This document shows positions 50,781-62,372 of a stretch of DNA of 64,000 bases, in pieces. The notes beneath the pieces were generated by a model. It saw nothing but the letters and a program-made list of their open reading frames with translations. It did not search any database and was not told where the DNA came from. Each line of letters begins with the position of its first letter. Positions within the stretch are counted from its first letter, which is position 1. This DNA comes from Flaccisagitta enflata. Taxonomy: Eukaryota > Chaetognatha > Sagittoidea > Aphragmophora. The stretch covers positions 55,180,001 through 55,244,000 of the forward strand of contig OZ231126.1 in the NCBI GenBank assembly GCA_965153355.1, read 5' to 3'. The position numbers and the translations under genes were made by a program.

Positions 50781-50883
50781 CTGATAATAGCCAAATATTC
50801 CCGTGATGATGACGACGGCGGAGAGAACGATGCCGAGATAAAGATTATCCGGTGCCGGGTCTTCGTAAGTTGCCGCAGTAATA
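50781..50883 (-). CDS. Na+/K+-ATPase alpha, TM2 exon
   Basis: 103 bases, entering in phase 2 and leaving in phase 0. It encodes [20 protein letters not shown] and [14 protein letters not shown], which is helix 2 after the DNLYLG motif. Acceptor TCCTTAG|T, donor TATCAG|GTGAAT. This is the most 5' exon recognised. The preceding FGGF...LLWIGA (helix 1) exon and the N-terminus were not found up to the window end, so the gene may begin outside or be incomplete. Confidence 0.95.
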
Positions 50884-51014
50884 CTAAGGACGTCCGTCAG
50901 GAACGCATCTCTATAAAAGTGTCTGTCCGTCCGTATGTCCGTCCGTCCGTCTGTCTGTCCGTCCATCCGTCCTTTACGCCTGTGCAAAAACCGCGTTTCT
51001 CGGCTGTTTCTGGC

Positions 51015-52796
51015 TAGTACTCGAACTAGCAGTGGATTTTTTCTACTGCTAGCAGATAGCATTTTTGAAAATTTTCTGCTAGCACTGCTAGCAGAAAGTA
51101 GCAGTTATAGATATGATAGTTTATAACCAGATCGGAAGACACCAATAGAGTAATATGTTCAGGAGTAAAATTCAAACATTTGTATTATACTTTGAACATT
51201 ATATTGATTGAAGCATATATTTCATTTTATTGACAAAGAATTATCTTGGGAAATTATCTTGAAATGGCGGAAAGGTAACACCAAAAGAGTCGCTTCTTCT
51301 TTTATCATTCTTCATATAGCTAGATCTTGCTATTAGAGCAATTTAAGACTGATTATAGTCATGAAACTCATTATTGTAAAGATTAATCAATCAAGATTAT
51401 CAATCAAGATTAATCAATCAAGATTATCAAGATATCAATCAAGATTAATCAATCAAGATTATCAATCAAGGATATCTTTGAAAGAAAAAAAAATTTTGTT
51501 TACTGAAGATAAATATTGAATAGATTTAAGCTAATAGCAGGAATTGCTCCGTGATAAAGACAACATAATTGATATAATCAATGTAAGTTCAACTGGCTAT
51601 AAAGAATTAGATTTTGATTCAAGCAATTCAAAGATAACTAAAAATTTGAAAATAACGATATTATTTTTCATACATACTAAAAGTGCCACATCATGTATAG
51701 TATAAAATGATAGGTAAGTTGCAAGTTGTTTAGTGAGTCTACTATCTAGGCGGAAAAATTCTTTCGGTACGTTTACATACATATCTCAGGTTAAGATCAA
51801 CCAATTATCAAAAAATTGGTGAGAAAAATAAAGCCCTTCAAATTTTCAAGAGATTGACGCAAACCGCATCCCTCTAGCTCTATGCATTCAAAAGCTATTC
51901 AACTTTGATTGAAATACTTCAGTTTCACTTATGCCATTTCTACATAATCTTCTCATGATATAATTTCACTCTTTTTGTGATTACTTCTAAACGCCTTGAG
52001 CTAGACAGATGCGATTTGCGTCACCTGGTTGGCTTTATTTAAGTCACCGATTTTTCTATGATTTGATGATTCTTTTGAATGCTGTGAGTCCAAATATAAT
52101 GAAAGAATAGACAAAAAAAATCCTGAGAAAGATCTGGAAAGCCTTCACTCCTCAGTATCTCGAACAGCTCTACAAATCGCTTCCGAATTAAATGGCTGCT
52201 CTGATTCAGTCAAAGGGAGTTCATACTTATTATTGATGGATTTGTAATTGATTTGTATTCATTTTTACGCCAATAACTATGTTTTTGTTACGAGACGAAA
52301 GATTTTTTCCGCCTAGATAGTATTCTGTTGATCCTAATGTTTCAAGATTAAATTCATCTATGCAGAAAGAGAGGTGAATTTCTTTTTCCATTTTAAATGA
52401 TCAAACTAATTCATCAAATGATGTGACAACGATATACTGATTCTCTTATGACAATTTATTGATGCTGTATTCTTCATGACGACATTCCCTCTATTTTACT
52501 CTCATTGCAATTGTGCCAAATGGTTAAACTAAATACAAAAATGACTTAAGGCTCTGTTGTATTTACTTTCTTCAAAACAATGGTTCCCAATGTAAGATTT
52601 TGGGAAAAGAAGTCTTGTTTTCTTATGAAAAAGAAAAATTTGTGATGAAATTTATTCTTACATTTGCATAAAAATCATAAAAAAGGCTTGAAATTTCTGC
52701 TATTTTCTGCTAGCAGCAAAAAAATTTCTGCTAGCAGAGCACCTGGGATTTCTGCTAGCAGCTCTGCTAGCAAATTGCCTGCTAGTTCGAGTACTA
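51015..52796. mobile_element. 1.8-kb hAT-like non-autonomous element
   Basis: Terminal inverted repeats TAGTACTCGAACTAGCAG at both ends and a perfect 8-bp duplication TTTCTGGC (51007-51014, 52797-52804). Subterminal regions carry many CTGCTAGCAG units, palindromes typical of transposase-binding repeats. The interior contains a nested family D MITE and no transposase frame. Confidence 0.88.
51742..52320. mobile_element. family D MITE, copy 3, nested in the hAT-like element
   Basis: The ends CTATCTAGGCGGAAAAATTC and (reverse) CTATCTAGGCGGAAAAAATC are flanked by TA on both sides. The interior matches 34487-35076. Confidence 0.8.
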
Positions 52797-53010
52797 TTTC
52801 TGGCCACAGTGAGATCCTACACTGAAACAAATGATCAACCAACATGTTTTGAGAGTCTTTACACCCGTCTGTTCGTCCATCTGTCTCTCCATACATATGC
52901 CACATGATCAATACACGCTGAGACACAGCCTGGACGCATCGTTGCCCGGTCATGCTTGTTGTACAAAAGACATCATTTTATAAAGATTCACTCGTCTTAC
53001 ACTTTTTTAG

Positions 53011-53113
53011 GTCGCGACTCGACTCGCGACTCTATAAGAGGCTTTGTCCGTTCGTTGCTCCATTGGTCTGTCCGTTGGTCCATAAAGATCGAGTTGGAAA
53101 GTGTGAAAACTGG
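53011..53113 (-). repeat. family A element, partial
   Basis: GTCGCGACTCTATAAGAGGC-like end with GTCCGTTCGTTGCTCC and ATCGAGTTGGAAAGTG. The opposite end is absent. Confidence 0.6.
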
Positions 53114-53691
53114 TGGTGTTGGCCGTTTATCTTCTTCTGCTATTATTACTTCTTTTTAATCGCAGAATTCCCCAGCATTGCTTTATATACATCTTCTCAT
53201 GGAACATTGTTGGATGCTTACAGCGTGTAATTTTAAAAGACTCAAAAAATATATTTGTAATTTGTATCATCTCGTTATATTTGTTAATTTTGAATTTTTG
53301 ATTATAAGTCCAGAATCAAACTGAAATGATATGATTTATTTAACAATGATACCCTCGAGTAATTTGTTGAATTTGGGTTTTACAGAAAACAGTCATTTGC
53401 CCCTGACACCCTTCGTAAGCGGTTTTATTTGGGGTTAGAATCAGGAGGAAGGTTTTTCGGATTGTGTTCTATGGAAAACAAGACCGGCTACCGGACACGC
53501 GTGCGGGTGGGCAGGGGCAATGATTAACAGGTCGCTCCAGCGTCATATGGACAGCGGTTTCTGTTGCCCCATTGATGTTATGTATTATTACGATGTTGAG
53601 ATAATGGGGCTGCTTGGAAGGGCAGGGGGCATGTCCGAAGGTTTCGGAAGAAAAAGAGAGATAAGGTGGAAGAAGAAAAAGAGGGAAGAAT
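53114..53691. other. intergenic, with a decayed family A piece
   Basis: GGCTACCGGACACGCGTGCGG and GGGTGGGCAGGGGC near 53486-53518 look like a family A start. Nothing else seen. Confidence 0.35.
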
Positions 53692-53854
53692 AAAACAAGG
53701 CCGGATACACGGCCATCAGTTGCGGACGGGTGGGCAGGGGCGGAAATGCGCGTTTTACCACTTTTCGACTCGATGGTTACGGACGGACGGACGGACGGAC
53801 GGACGGACGGACGGACAAAGCCTCTTATACAGTTGCATGTCCGCAACTAAAAAA
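53692..53854 (+). repeat. family A element, GTTGCG subfamily, complete
   Basis: AACAAGGCCGGATACACGGC start with a GGCCG/CGGCC stem, GGGTGGGCAGGGGCGG, a pure ACGG tract (53779-53815), AAAGCCTCTTATACAGTTGC and GCAACTAAAAA. Confidence 0.85.
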
Positions 53855-53947
53855 GGATGAAAAAAAAACGGAGAGAAAAGGGAAAAAAAGAGAAAAGAAA
53901 ACGAAGAGATAAGGAATAAGAATCAAATACACTTTTTTTTCTAGGAG

Positions 53948-54081
53948 ACTTTTTATAAGAGACATGGGGCTGAGATTCTCTGAAAATTTAAAAGCAAAAT
54001 AAGAGACAGCTCAGGCTGACTTTTGGCTCAGCCAATTTTTTTTTCCTTTTATTACAAGAAAGAGCAGTAAAGGTAGTAGTG

Positions 54082-54142
<61 letters not shown>

Positions 54143-54148
54143 AAGTAC

Positions 54149-54180
<32 letters not shown>

Positions 54181-54265
54181 ATAGAAGTTGTAGAAGTAGC
54201 AGTAGTATTAGTCGTGGTAGATTAATAGTAGTAGTAGTAACAGTAGCAGTAATAGTGGTAGTAAC

Positions 54266-54296
<31 letters not shown>

Positions 54297-54445
54297 TCAG
54301 TAATAGTAATATTGGTATCAGTAACAGTATTTCTAATAATGGATCAAGTCAGGGAAAAAATAAGAACAAATTAAGAGAATTTTAAGGCTGAAAATGACAC
54401 TCAGGCTGAGTTGAAAAAAGGTTGTCTCTCATATAAAAAAAAGTG
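53948..54445. mobile_element. family C MITE, copy 2, with (GTA)n core
   Basis: The left end TTTTTATAAGAGACATGGGG and the right end read in reverse (TTATATGAGAGACAACC) are inverted. GGCTGAGATTCTCT and CTCAGGCTGA blocks are mirrored. About 240 bases of GTA repeats fill the centre. Confidence 0.7.
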
Positions 54446-54539
54446 TAAGAGGTAAAAGGTTACAAAAATAAGAGGAGAGAGGGCGTATCCTTTTTTTTCA
54501 ACCATGAAACGGAATAGAAATTTCAGCTTAACAGGCCGT

Positions 54540-54720
54540 GTTACAATACCTACAAATTCCTTCCTCCCTCCCTCTCTCCTACCTCCTTTCATTGCTCTCT
54601 TCCTTCCTCCCTCTCTTCCTACTATTCCTTCTTTCCTTCGTTCGTTTCTTCCTTCCTTCCTTCCTTTGCTCCTTCCTTCTTTCCTTTCTCCCTTCCTTTC
54701 TTCCTTTCAACCCAGAGACT
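54540..54720. repeat. TTCC-rich pyrimidine tract
   Basis: Low-complexity CTTCCTTCC sequence. Confidence 0.8.
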
Positions 54721-54734
54721 AACAATGAGAAAGG

Positions 54735-54835
54735 TTTTAGTCGCGTGCTTCGCGACTCTATAAGCCACTTTTCGGTTGGTCCGTCGGTCCGTCCGTTGGT
54801 CGGTTGGTCACAAAACTGTTTGAAAGGTTTTTTAA
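54735..54835 (-). repeat. family A element, terminal part
   Basis: TTTTAGTCGCGTGCTTCGCG with GACTCTATAAGCC and a GTCCGTTGGTCGG tract. The AACAAGGCC end is absent. Confidence 0.65.
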
Positions 54836-55111
54836 AGAGTTTTTTATGTTTCTGAATGGTAGAAAGAAACTTTGTGGCGTAAATGGCTATTTCAAATGTC
54901 TTTTTGAAAAAAATTGTTTGTCTGTCTGTCTGCCTGACTTTTTTTGAAAGTGCCGACGCACGTGACTTAGGTCTATTGACCTTGTTGGATGGATGGACGG
55001 AGAGATCGAAAGACTGACAGAGCAACATGTTGAGTCAATTGCACGTGATTAAAGGGGTTTTACTGGTCTAATTACCCTCACTGAAACCCCGTTTTATTCT
55101 AACCTATTGCT

Positions 55112-55545
55112 GGGGAGTAACAAAGGTAGTAGAGCTAATTACCTGTATTTTTGTGCTTTCTTCTAGCCGTGCGTTTGCCATGTTAACTTTAGTCAAACAT
55201 TATAACTGATTGTTTGTTAGAAAGTCCATATCAAAAACTTCATTTTGATACCATTTTTGACATGTTTGACCATATCTGGCTTGGCTTGTCGATCCAGACA
55301 GAAAAAAGTGAGGAAAAATGTTGCTGATGAGGGTCTGAAAATTTTACCAAAATTATACCAGAAGTACACCTTGTCAAGGGCTGCTCGTGGGTGAAATCAT
55401 TTCAACTCGGACTCACCCCCTACAGGGTCAGATTAGGCATTTAAAGGTGGTGGTTATCAAGCCTAATTACTTTCCGCAGGAACTAGGCCTTACACCCTGC
55501 TCTAAACGCAAAGTAACTAAAGGTATTGATTCTAATTACTTAGAA
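55112..55545 (+). repeat. family E repeat, copy 1
   Basis: Its reverse complement matches 62333-62786 through GGGGAGTAACAAAGGTAGTA, CGTGCGTTTGCCATGTTAAC and GACTCACCCCCTA. No ends or target duplications are obvious. Confidence 0.75.
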
Positions 55546-55555
55546 GTAATTAAAG

Positions 55556-55954
55556 CTAGTGACTTTTTTTCAAAAACTGATTCAACAATCCAATTGAGGG
55601 AAAATAACGAATCAAAACCAAATGTGATTTTATCTGGGAACCTAGATATGTACAAGAGACGATGTCTGTCAGTCTGTCATCTGATTTGCCTATCTGCCTG
55701 TTCCGTAGTTGTTCAATTGAGTCATGTCTTGACTTGGCTTGAAAAGCTGCAGATATTGCACCGATTGTACAGACTAGTCCACTCAGCAATGTTATGAAGG
55801 TTTTTTTTCTTTCTGGAATTACGTTCGCATACCAATACTTCGGGAAACAAATAAGCTCTGTCTTTTTCCATTGGTATACAAATGATGTGTTCTCAACAAA
55901 ATATAAACCATTTTTATCTAAGTGCACGTAAATCTCCATTTCAATCATTATCAT
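55556..55954 (-). other. open frame with one hydrophobic helix, not identified
   Basis: A 132-codon frame with ordinary amino-acid composition, unlike the repeat translations around it. Residues about 45-75 contain TFITLLSGLVCTIGAISAAF, a possible membrane helix, followed by a charged QAKSRHDSIEQLRNRQ. No family recognised. It overlaps the edge of a repeat and could be an exon or chance. Confidence 0.2.
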
Positions 55955-55961
55955 AGCGTCG

Positions 55962-56138
<177 letters not shown>

Positions 56139-56169
56139 AAATTGAACTAAAAGATGGAATTGAAAATAA

Positions 56170-56517
56170 GGTGGAATTTTCAATGAAACGTTTCAATCTC
56201 CCAAAATTGCCGTTGGTTAGTAAATGCAGACAATGTGTAAATCTGTAATCGCCTGTGTGAATATCCCTATTGCATCTGTTGACGCACTGAAGCCAGACAA
56301 ATTCCAAAAAAGAATCATGATGAACTTAAATCTTTTCAATATATTCTTTAAAAAGATTTAAGTTTATCATGATTCTTTTTTGGAATTTGTCTGGCTTCAG
56401 TGCGTAAACGGATGCGATAGGGATATTCACACAGGCGATTACAGATTTACACATTGTCTGCATTTACTAACCAACGACAATTTTGCGAGATTGAAACGTT
56501 TCATTGAAAATTCCACC
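56170..56517. mobile_element. near-perfect 348-bp hairpin
   Basis: The arms 56170-56336 and 56345-56517 are reverse complements with only a few mismatches, around a loop of under 10 bases. The outer end is GGTGGAATTTTCAATGAAAC. The right end lies four bases from the start of family B copy B9. No open frame. Confidence 0.85.
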
Positions 56518-56520
56518 GAA

Positions 56521-57075
56521 TAGTCGCAAAAGCGTCAAATGGTCAGCGGTACCCGTTGCCCCTAAGTAAGTGTATTTAAGATGTGAAGGTGAGAAGGGCA
56601 GTGGCCCCGAAGGCGCCAATGACCTATACTGGGCTAAGATTTGAGCATTGAGGCTGGGATTTGAGCCACGAGGCTGAAGTGGAGCCATCAGGCTGGAGTT
56701 GGAGCCTCATGGCTAAGGTCCTAAGCTCAAGGCTGGAATTGAAGCCTGCAGGGTAGGATTGATGCCTCAAAGCTGGAATTGGAGCCTTGTGTCAGGGATT
56801 GGAGCCTCAAGGCTGGGATTGGAGCCTCAAGGCTGAGATTGGAGCGTCACGGCCGCAATTTGAGCCTCAAGGCTGGAATTGGAGCCTCAAGGCCAGGATT
56901 AGGACCTTGAGACTAGGATTGGGGCCTGGAGGGTGGGATTGGAGCCTCGAGGCGGGGGGAGGGGGGAACGGAGAAGGAGAAGAAGAAGAAGAAGAAGAAG
57001 AAGGAGGAGGAGGTGAAAATCTCCCATATGTGTGAGAGCATAGGTCATTGGCCCCTTTGGGGCCGCTGCCCATAA
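56521..57075 (-). repeat. family B element (B9a)
   Basis: Left end AATAGTCGCAAAAGCGTC and TGGTCAGCGGTACCCGTTGC, with arms GGCAGTGGCCCCGAAGGCGC and GGTCATTGGCCCCTTTGGGG. The core is a 20-bp minisatellite (AGCCTCAAGGCTGGGATTGG type). Right end GCCGCTGCCCATAAAA. Confidence 0.85.
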
Positions 57076-57470
57076 AACACAATTTGGACCCCAAATCAGG
57101 CCTATCAGACCCTAAATTAGGCCTTTCATGATTCATACCCTAAATCAGACCCCTCAGTCCCCAAATCAGGCTTTCCAAACCCAAAATCAGGCTTCTCAGA
57201 CCCAAGTTCAGGCCTCTCAAACCCCAAATCAGGTCTCTCAAACCCCGAATCAAGCCTTTCAGACCCAAAATCAGGCCTTTTAGACCCCAAATCAGGCCTC
57301 TCAGTCCCTCAAAACTAGCTTCTCAAACCGGAGAAAATTGTCCTATGTGGAATCATATGTCATCAGCTCCTCCAGAGCTGCTGCGCCTCTCATCTCATTC
57401 CCACATAAACCAACTTAGGGGCATGGGGTACCGCTGAGTTGCTGACCATGTAACACTTTGGCGACTATTC
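57076..57470 (+). repeat. family B element (B9b), 5' part lost, inverted to B9a
   Basis: A CCCCAAATCAGGCCTCTCAGA-type 21-bp minisatellite is followed by AATTGTCCTATGTGGAATCA, GGGTACCGCTGA and CTTTGGCGACTATTC. Confidence 0.8.
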
Positions 57471-58653
57471 ATCAGTGTGCCCCAGCCCACTTGCATGCGA
57501 AAGGGGCAGCTATGTATCCAGCCTTGCTTTTTAAAATCGAATTCTAATGCCAAGCAATGCGCTACATTTGACTTGGCTAAAAACGTTTTGAATGATGATT
57601 TTTAGTCGCGTGCTACGCGGCTCTACACCCCGTTATGTCTGTCCGTTGGTCGGTCGGTTGGTCCCCATTTTATCTTTTTATGGTAATGTAGTTGTTAGCT
57701 TCACTGCTCCTGCCCAAATGCTCCAGTACAGTAACTCAAATGCTGTCCGCACCCGCTCGCGACTGGAGAGGCCATGTATCCGGCCTTGTTTTTGCCATCT
57801 CGCTTCTTTATTTGTCGCAACTTGCGTCAAAATGTTTTCTGCAGACCGCAATGCTTCAACCAGTCACAATATCATTACGGACGGGTGGGCAGGGGCATCC
57901 TGCCCCCATCCACACCCCATGCCCCTCTCACATACACAAAAAGACATCTAAAATGCTCATTTTCGCACTTTTCGACTCGTGTCCACGAACTGACGGACCA
58001 ACCAACCGACCAACGGACAGACAAAGCCTCTTATAGAGTTGCGTGTCCGCAACTTAGAACGCCTTTCTTCCCGTTTAACCTGATTACAGCATGAACCCAT
58101 ATTTGGCTTTAAAAATGAAAGTTTTATTTCTTATGAAAACTATATAGTGCGACCTATCAAATGAAAGGGAATCTTATCAGGATTAACATTATGCTGTCTA
58201 AAGATAGATCAAACCAACCTGAAAAATAATCTATACAAAATGATGCAAAAGATCTTGAATTTTTCATTTTTTTAGAAAATCGCCTTGGGTAAGATTCTCA
58301 GAGTAATGGTTCTTGATTTGAATACTTATAAACTCTGCAAAAATGCGAAAAACCGCTTAGTAATATCATTCTGGTCTCAAACCTTATGTGAGTCAGCAGT
58401 GCAGGTAAATTTAAGTCAAAAGTGCCAAGAGATAGTCAGTGACAGCATGAAATGATTCATCTTCATGCAATAAAAGCGGCTATCGCCGACCAGAAACAAT
58501 TTGTATAAGTGGGACTCTTGTTCTCTGTAAAGGCCCTTCTATTAGTTTTCTCCTCATTTCCAGCAATTCAGTTTCTCAATAATGAGCTGCTTAATTGCCG
58601 TTCTTGTTGCAAGGTCATGTCAGTCAAACCAATTAAATCAGTGAAGAATGACA

Positions 58654-58864
58654 TTTTTAGTCGCATGCTACGCGACTCTACACCCCGCTTTGTCAGTCCA
58701 TCCGTCAGTCCATTGGTCCGTCCATCGGTCCATCACACTTTACTTTTTTTGGGTTTTTGGAATTTTTGGCTTCACTGCTCCTGCCCAAATGATCTGGTGA
58801 CCTCAATTACAGCCCCTGCCCACCCGCACGCGACTGGGGTAGCCCTGTATCCGGCCTTGTTTAT
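58654..58864 (-). repeat. family A element, GTCGCG subfamily, complete
   Basis: TTTTTAGTCGCATGCTACGCG, GACTCTACACCCCGCTTTGT, a GTCCATCGGTCC tract, GCCCAAATGATCTGGTGACC and GTATCCGGCCTTGTTT. Confidence 0.85.
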
Positions 58865-59124
58865 ATGTTGGCCAGTTTTTAAACCAGTTTTCAGCCAAAT
58901 GGGTAGGCTTGCAGCTTTTTCAAACCCACTGGTGCAATTACTTTGTTACTAGCACTTTAAAGTTTAGATATATTTCAACTACCTCATTTTCGAAAAAAAT
59001 GCAAAAAAATGCAAAAAAGAAAAAAAAGATTAGAAAAAACATAACATTAAAAATATCAATCATAAAGACTTTTGGTTCGGGCCTTTTGAAAGAAGAGAAT
59101 GAGCTCTTTCTCAGCTGTAAATAT

Positions 59125-59263
59125 AACAAGGCCAGATAGATGGCAAGACAGTTGCAGATGGTTGGGCAGGGGCCGTAATACAAAAACTGCTTGAAATTCC
59201 AAAAAGTTGCCCCTGCCCACCGGCACGCGACTGGGGTAGCTGGGTATCCGGCCTTGTTTTGTC
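59125..59263. repeat. family A chimera with AACAAGGCC at both ends
   Basis: Left AACAAGGCCAGATAGATGGC and right GGTATCCGGCCTTGTT are both the 5' end, facing each other. The hairpin ends are missing, so two copies recombined or one was copied aberrantly. Confidence 0.7.
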
Positions 59264-59903
59264 TTGCGTGCCCGGGTACTTACTCGCTCTGTTCATGGGC
59301 TCGCTCACTCACTTCGCTAACTGCCACATGAAATTCATAAAGTATGAATTCCCACATGCAATTCATAAAATATGAATTCCCACATGAAATTTATAAAATA
59401 TGGGTTCATGCTGTAATCAGGTTAAACGGGAAGAAAGGCGTTTTTAGTTGCGGACACGCAACTCTATAAGAGGCTTTGTCTGTCCGTCGGTCGGTTGGTT
59501 GGTCCGTTGGTTCGTGGACACGAGTTGAAAAGTGCGAAAATGAGCATTTTAGCTGTTTTTTTGTGTATGTGAGAGGGGCATGGGGTGTGGATGGGGGTAG
59601 GATGCCCCTGCCCACCCGTCCGTAACGATATTGTGACTGGTTGAAGCATTGCGGTCTGCAGAAAACATTTTGACGCAAGTTGCGACAAATAAAGAGGCGA
59701 GATGACAAAAACAAGGCCGGATACACAGCCTCTCCAGTCGCATGCGGGTGGGCAGGGGCAGTATTTGAGTTATTGGAGATTTTGGGCAGGAACACTGAAG
59801 CCAAAGACCGCAAAAACAAAAAAAATAAAATAATATGGGGACCCCACCGACCGACCAACGGAAGGACATAGCTGGGTGTAGTGTAGCGTAGCACGCAACT
59901 AAA

Positions 59904-60125
59904 AAGGACTAATCAAGGCGTTTGGTCAAAAAGATATGGATTGAGCGTAGTTTTAATTGTATTGTATTCTGAATTTTGTATTTATGTTTAAGATGATGTT
60001 TTGAAAGTTGCATTCATTCACACCTGATAAAATACTGATTGTGATGAAATTTTGAAATACTGATGAAATATCGATGAAATCTACCAAAAAAAAAGTCTGA
60101 GGATGAATTATTCATTCCTAGTTAG
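59904..60125. other. intergenic, nothing recognised
   Basis: AT-rich spacer. Confidence 0.35.
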
Positions 60126-60631
60126 TAGTTTTTGGGCAGCAGCCCCAAAGGGGACGAAGTCCTGTAGAACACAGGGGGACTTTGGTTCGTCCATCCATTT
60201 GTCTGTTTGTCCTTTAGTCCACCCCCAGGCCCTTTGAGGCCTGGAATCTGCCCTCTCACTCTCAGGCCTGAAATCTGCCCTCTCAGGCCTGAAATCTATC
60301 CTCTTAGGCCTGAAATCTACACTCTCAGGCCTGAAATCTGCCCTCTCAGGCCTGAAACCTGTCCTTTTAGGCCCTGAATATGCCCCCTCAGATTCAAGAC
60401 CTGAGAGGGCAGATTTCAGGCCTGAGAGGGTAGATTTCAGGCCTGAGAGGGCCTGGGGGGACTGACTGATGGATGGACGGACGGACAAACGAACAAAAGT
60501 CCCTCTGTGTTCTACAGGACTTCGTCCACTTTGGGGCCGCTGCCCTACTTCCTCTCACTCTGATTCACAACCATGCAGAGCAGGGCAACGGATATTGCTG
60601 ACCACATATTGCCCTTGGGCGACTTGTTATG
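60126..60631 (+). repeat. family B element (B10)
   Basis: It starts TTTTTGGGCAGCAGCCCCAA with TCCTGTAGAACACAGGG. The minisatellite switches orientation at about 60392 (CAGGCCTGAAATCTGCC to GGCAGATTTCAGGCCTGAG), so the copy is palindromic throughout. It ends with GCCCTTGGGC then GACTTG. Confidence 0.85.
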
Positions 60632-60691
60632 TTTTTTTTTGTAACGGTAACTGGAAGTAAGGAGTCACTCACTAAAGTGTTGAAAGCTTTT

Positions 60692-60775
60692 TAGTTGCGG
60701 ACATGCAACTCTATAAGAGGCAACGTCCGTCCGTCAGTCCGTTGGCCATTGGTCTGTCCATCACACTACCTAAAA
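60692..60775 (-). repeat. family A element, terminal part
   Basis: TTTAGTTGCGGACATGCAAC with TCTATAAGAGGCAACG and a GTCCGTCCGTCAGTCC tract. Confidence 0.65.
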
Positions 60776-60816
60776 AGTGTCTGTGGGTTTGTACTACCTG
60801 GAATTGTTGGTTAACC

Positions 60817-61438
60817 ACTTTTGGGCAGCGGCCCCGGAGGGGCCGATGACCTATGATTCCACATAGGGCAATTTTCTCTGGTTTCCGTCCGTCCGTCCGA
60901 CGGTCTGTCCGTCCCCCCCCCCCAAGCCTCACATAAAGCCTCTGAGACCCCAAATCGGGCCTTCTCAACTCCAAATCAGACCTTTCTGACCCCAAATCAG
61001 GCTTCTCAGACCTCAAATAAGGCCTCCCAGACCCCAAATCAGGCATCTCAGACCCCAAATCAGGCCTCCCAGACCCCAGATCAGGCTTCTCAGACCCCAA
61101 ATTAGGCCTCTCAGATCCAAACCAGGCCTCAGACCCCATGTCAGACTTTTCAGATCCCAAATTAGACCCCTCTGACCCAAATAAGGCCTTTCAGACCTCA
61201 AATCAAGCCTCTCAGACCCCAAACCATGCCTCTCATACCCTAAATCAGACCTTTCAGAGCCAAAATCAGGCCTCTCAGCCCTCCAAACCAGCTTCTCAAA
61301 CTGAAGAAAATTGTCCTATGTGGAATCATAGGTCATTGGCCCCTCCTGGGCCGCTGCCCCTCTCATAATCTCATTCCCAAACACACTAACTTAGGGGCAT
61401 CGGGTACCGCTGACCATGTAACGCTTTTGCGACTATTT
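60817..61438 (+). repeat. family B element (B11)
   Basis: TTTTGGGCAGCGGCCCCGGA starts a GGCCCC/GGGGCC stem, and GATGACCTATGATTCCACAT follows. The core is a 21-bp CCCCAAATCAGGCCTCTCAGA-type minisatellite. The opposing arm contains TGTGGAATCATAGGTCATTG. It ends with GGGTACCGCTGACCATGTAA and CGCTTTTGCG then ACTATTT. The clearest complete copy. Confidence 0.88.
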
Positions 61439-61971
61439 CTTATGCGCTTGGTCTGAATTATTTCCAAATTAGCAATTTCACAAAAACCGGAAGTGGCGTG
61501 CCGATAAAAGGCGTCATTTAGCACCATCTAGCGTCAGTCAAACTCATTTTTGGCGCCAGATTTGGATTCTGTATGGTAAGTTACGTTAGATTCGCTGGAG
61601 AATTAAGATTTCTGCCCAAGAAACATAAGCTCTTGCAGAGATATAGAGGAATTTGTCCAAAATTTTATTTTATAAGTTCATCAATTTGCTCTGGCGTGTA
61701 GTCCTTGACGCAATATTTTTTCCATTGACAGGATGACAAAAGTTAAGGAATTTTTATAAATTTTATATCATAAGAGCATATCTGGTCATCTTTTAAGCCG
61801 GTGGTTTCGGGGTTTTCAACTTTTTGATAATTTCCCGACGTCCAGTGTTGGTCATTTTGCGTACACCTGCATCTATTTATATATTGATTTGCTTATCTGT
61901 TCATCTGATTGTGTGTGATAGATTGTAGATTGTTCACATATTGTCAGTAAATCTATAAATATCATCGCAAA
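61439..61971. other. intergenic, nothing recognised
   Basis: Unique-looking sequence with no supported gene. Confidence 0.35.
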
Positions 61972-62013
61972 CAGGTTGGCAGGGGCGCACAGTCCAACCC
62001 CCCCACTCTCCCT

Positions 62014-62096
<83 letters not shown>

Positions 62097-62236
62097 ATAA
62101 ATACGCATTTTCAAACTTTCCAACTTGATATGCTTCACTTTGTTTGTGAATAAATGACATACAGAATGACTGACAAACCAACCAACAGATGGATGGACGG
62201 ATGGACAAACAAAGTATTTTAATTACATATCTATGA
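61972..62236 (+). repeat. family A-like element with (CA)n expansion
   Basis: GGTTGGCAGGGGCGCACAGTC, a CA tract (about 62018-62096), ACTTTCCAACTTGATATGC, a GGATGGACGGATGGAC tract and AAAGTATTTTAATTACATA. Same order as 21050-21373, ends decayed. Confidence 0.55.
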
Positions 62237-62290
62237 GTAAAATACACACTCTATCCCTTGTATGACCCTCTGTCTCTTGCCCGCGTAAAC

Positions 62291-62372
62291 AACAGACAAA
62301 GAGGCATTAGAATTAATACCTCTAGTTACTTTAACAGACAAAGAGGCATTAGAATTAATACCTCTAGTTACT
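62291..62372. repeat. 42-bp perfect tandem duplication
   Basis: AACAGACAAAGAGGCATTAG and the following bases occur twice with a 42-base period at the edge of family E copy 2. Confidence 0.85.

Larger units (their letters stand above)
57600..59903. mobile_element. 2.3-kb inverted-repeat structure made of two family A copies plus unique arms
   Basis: 57600-58101 and 59400-59903 are about 500-bp inverted repeats. Each consists of a GTCGCG-subfamily copy (57600-57790; 59710-59903) joined to a roughly 310-bp GTTGCG-subfamily block containing CAGACCGCAATGCTTCAACC and GGGCAGGGGCATCCTGCCC. The 1.3-kb centre carries further family A copies. Confidence 0.8.

Noticed and set aside
50884-51014. Upstream continuation of the ATPase TM2 exon (frame open to about 51062)
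   Set aside because: The extra residues do not resemble helix 1 of the pump, and a TCCTTAG acceptor explains the exon start.
55387-55797. 136-codon plus-strand frame
   Set aside because: Its first part lies in the family E repeat and the opposite strand is equally open.
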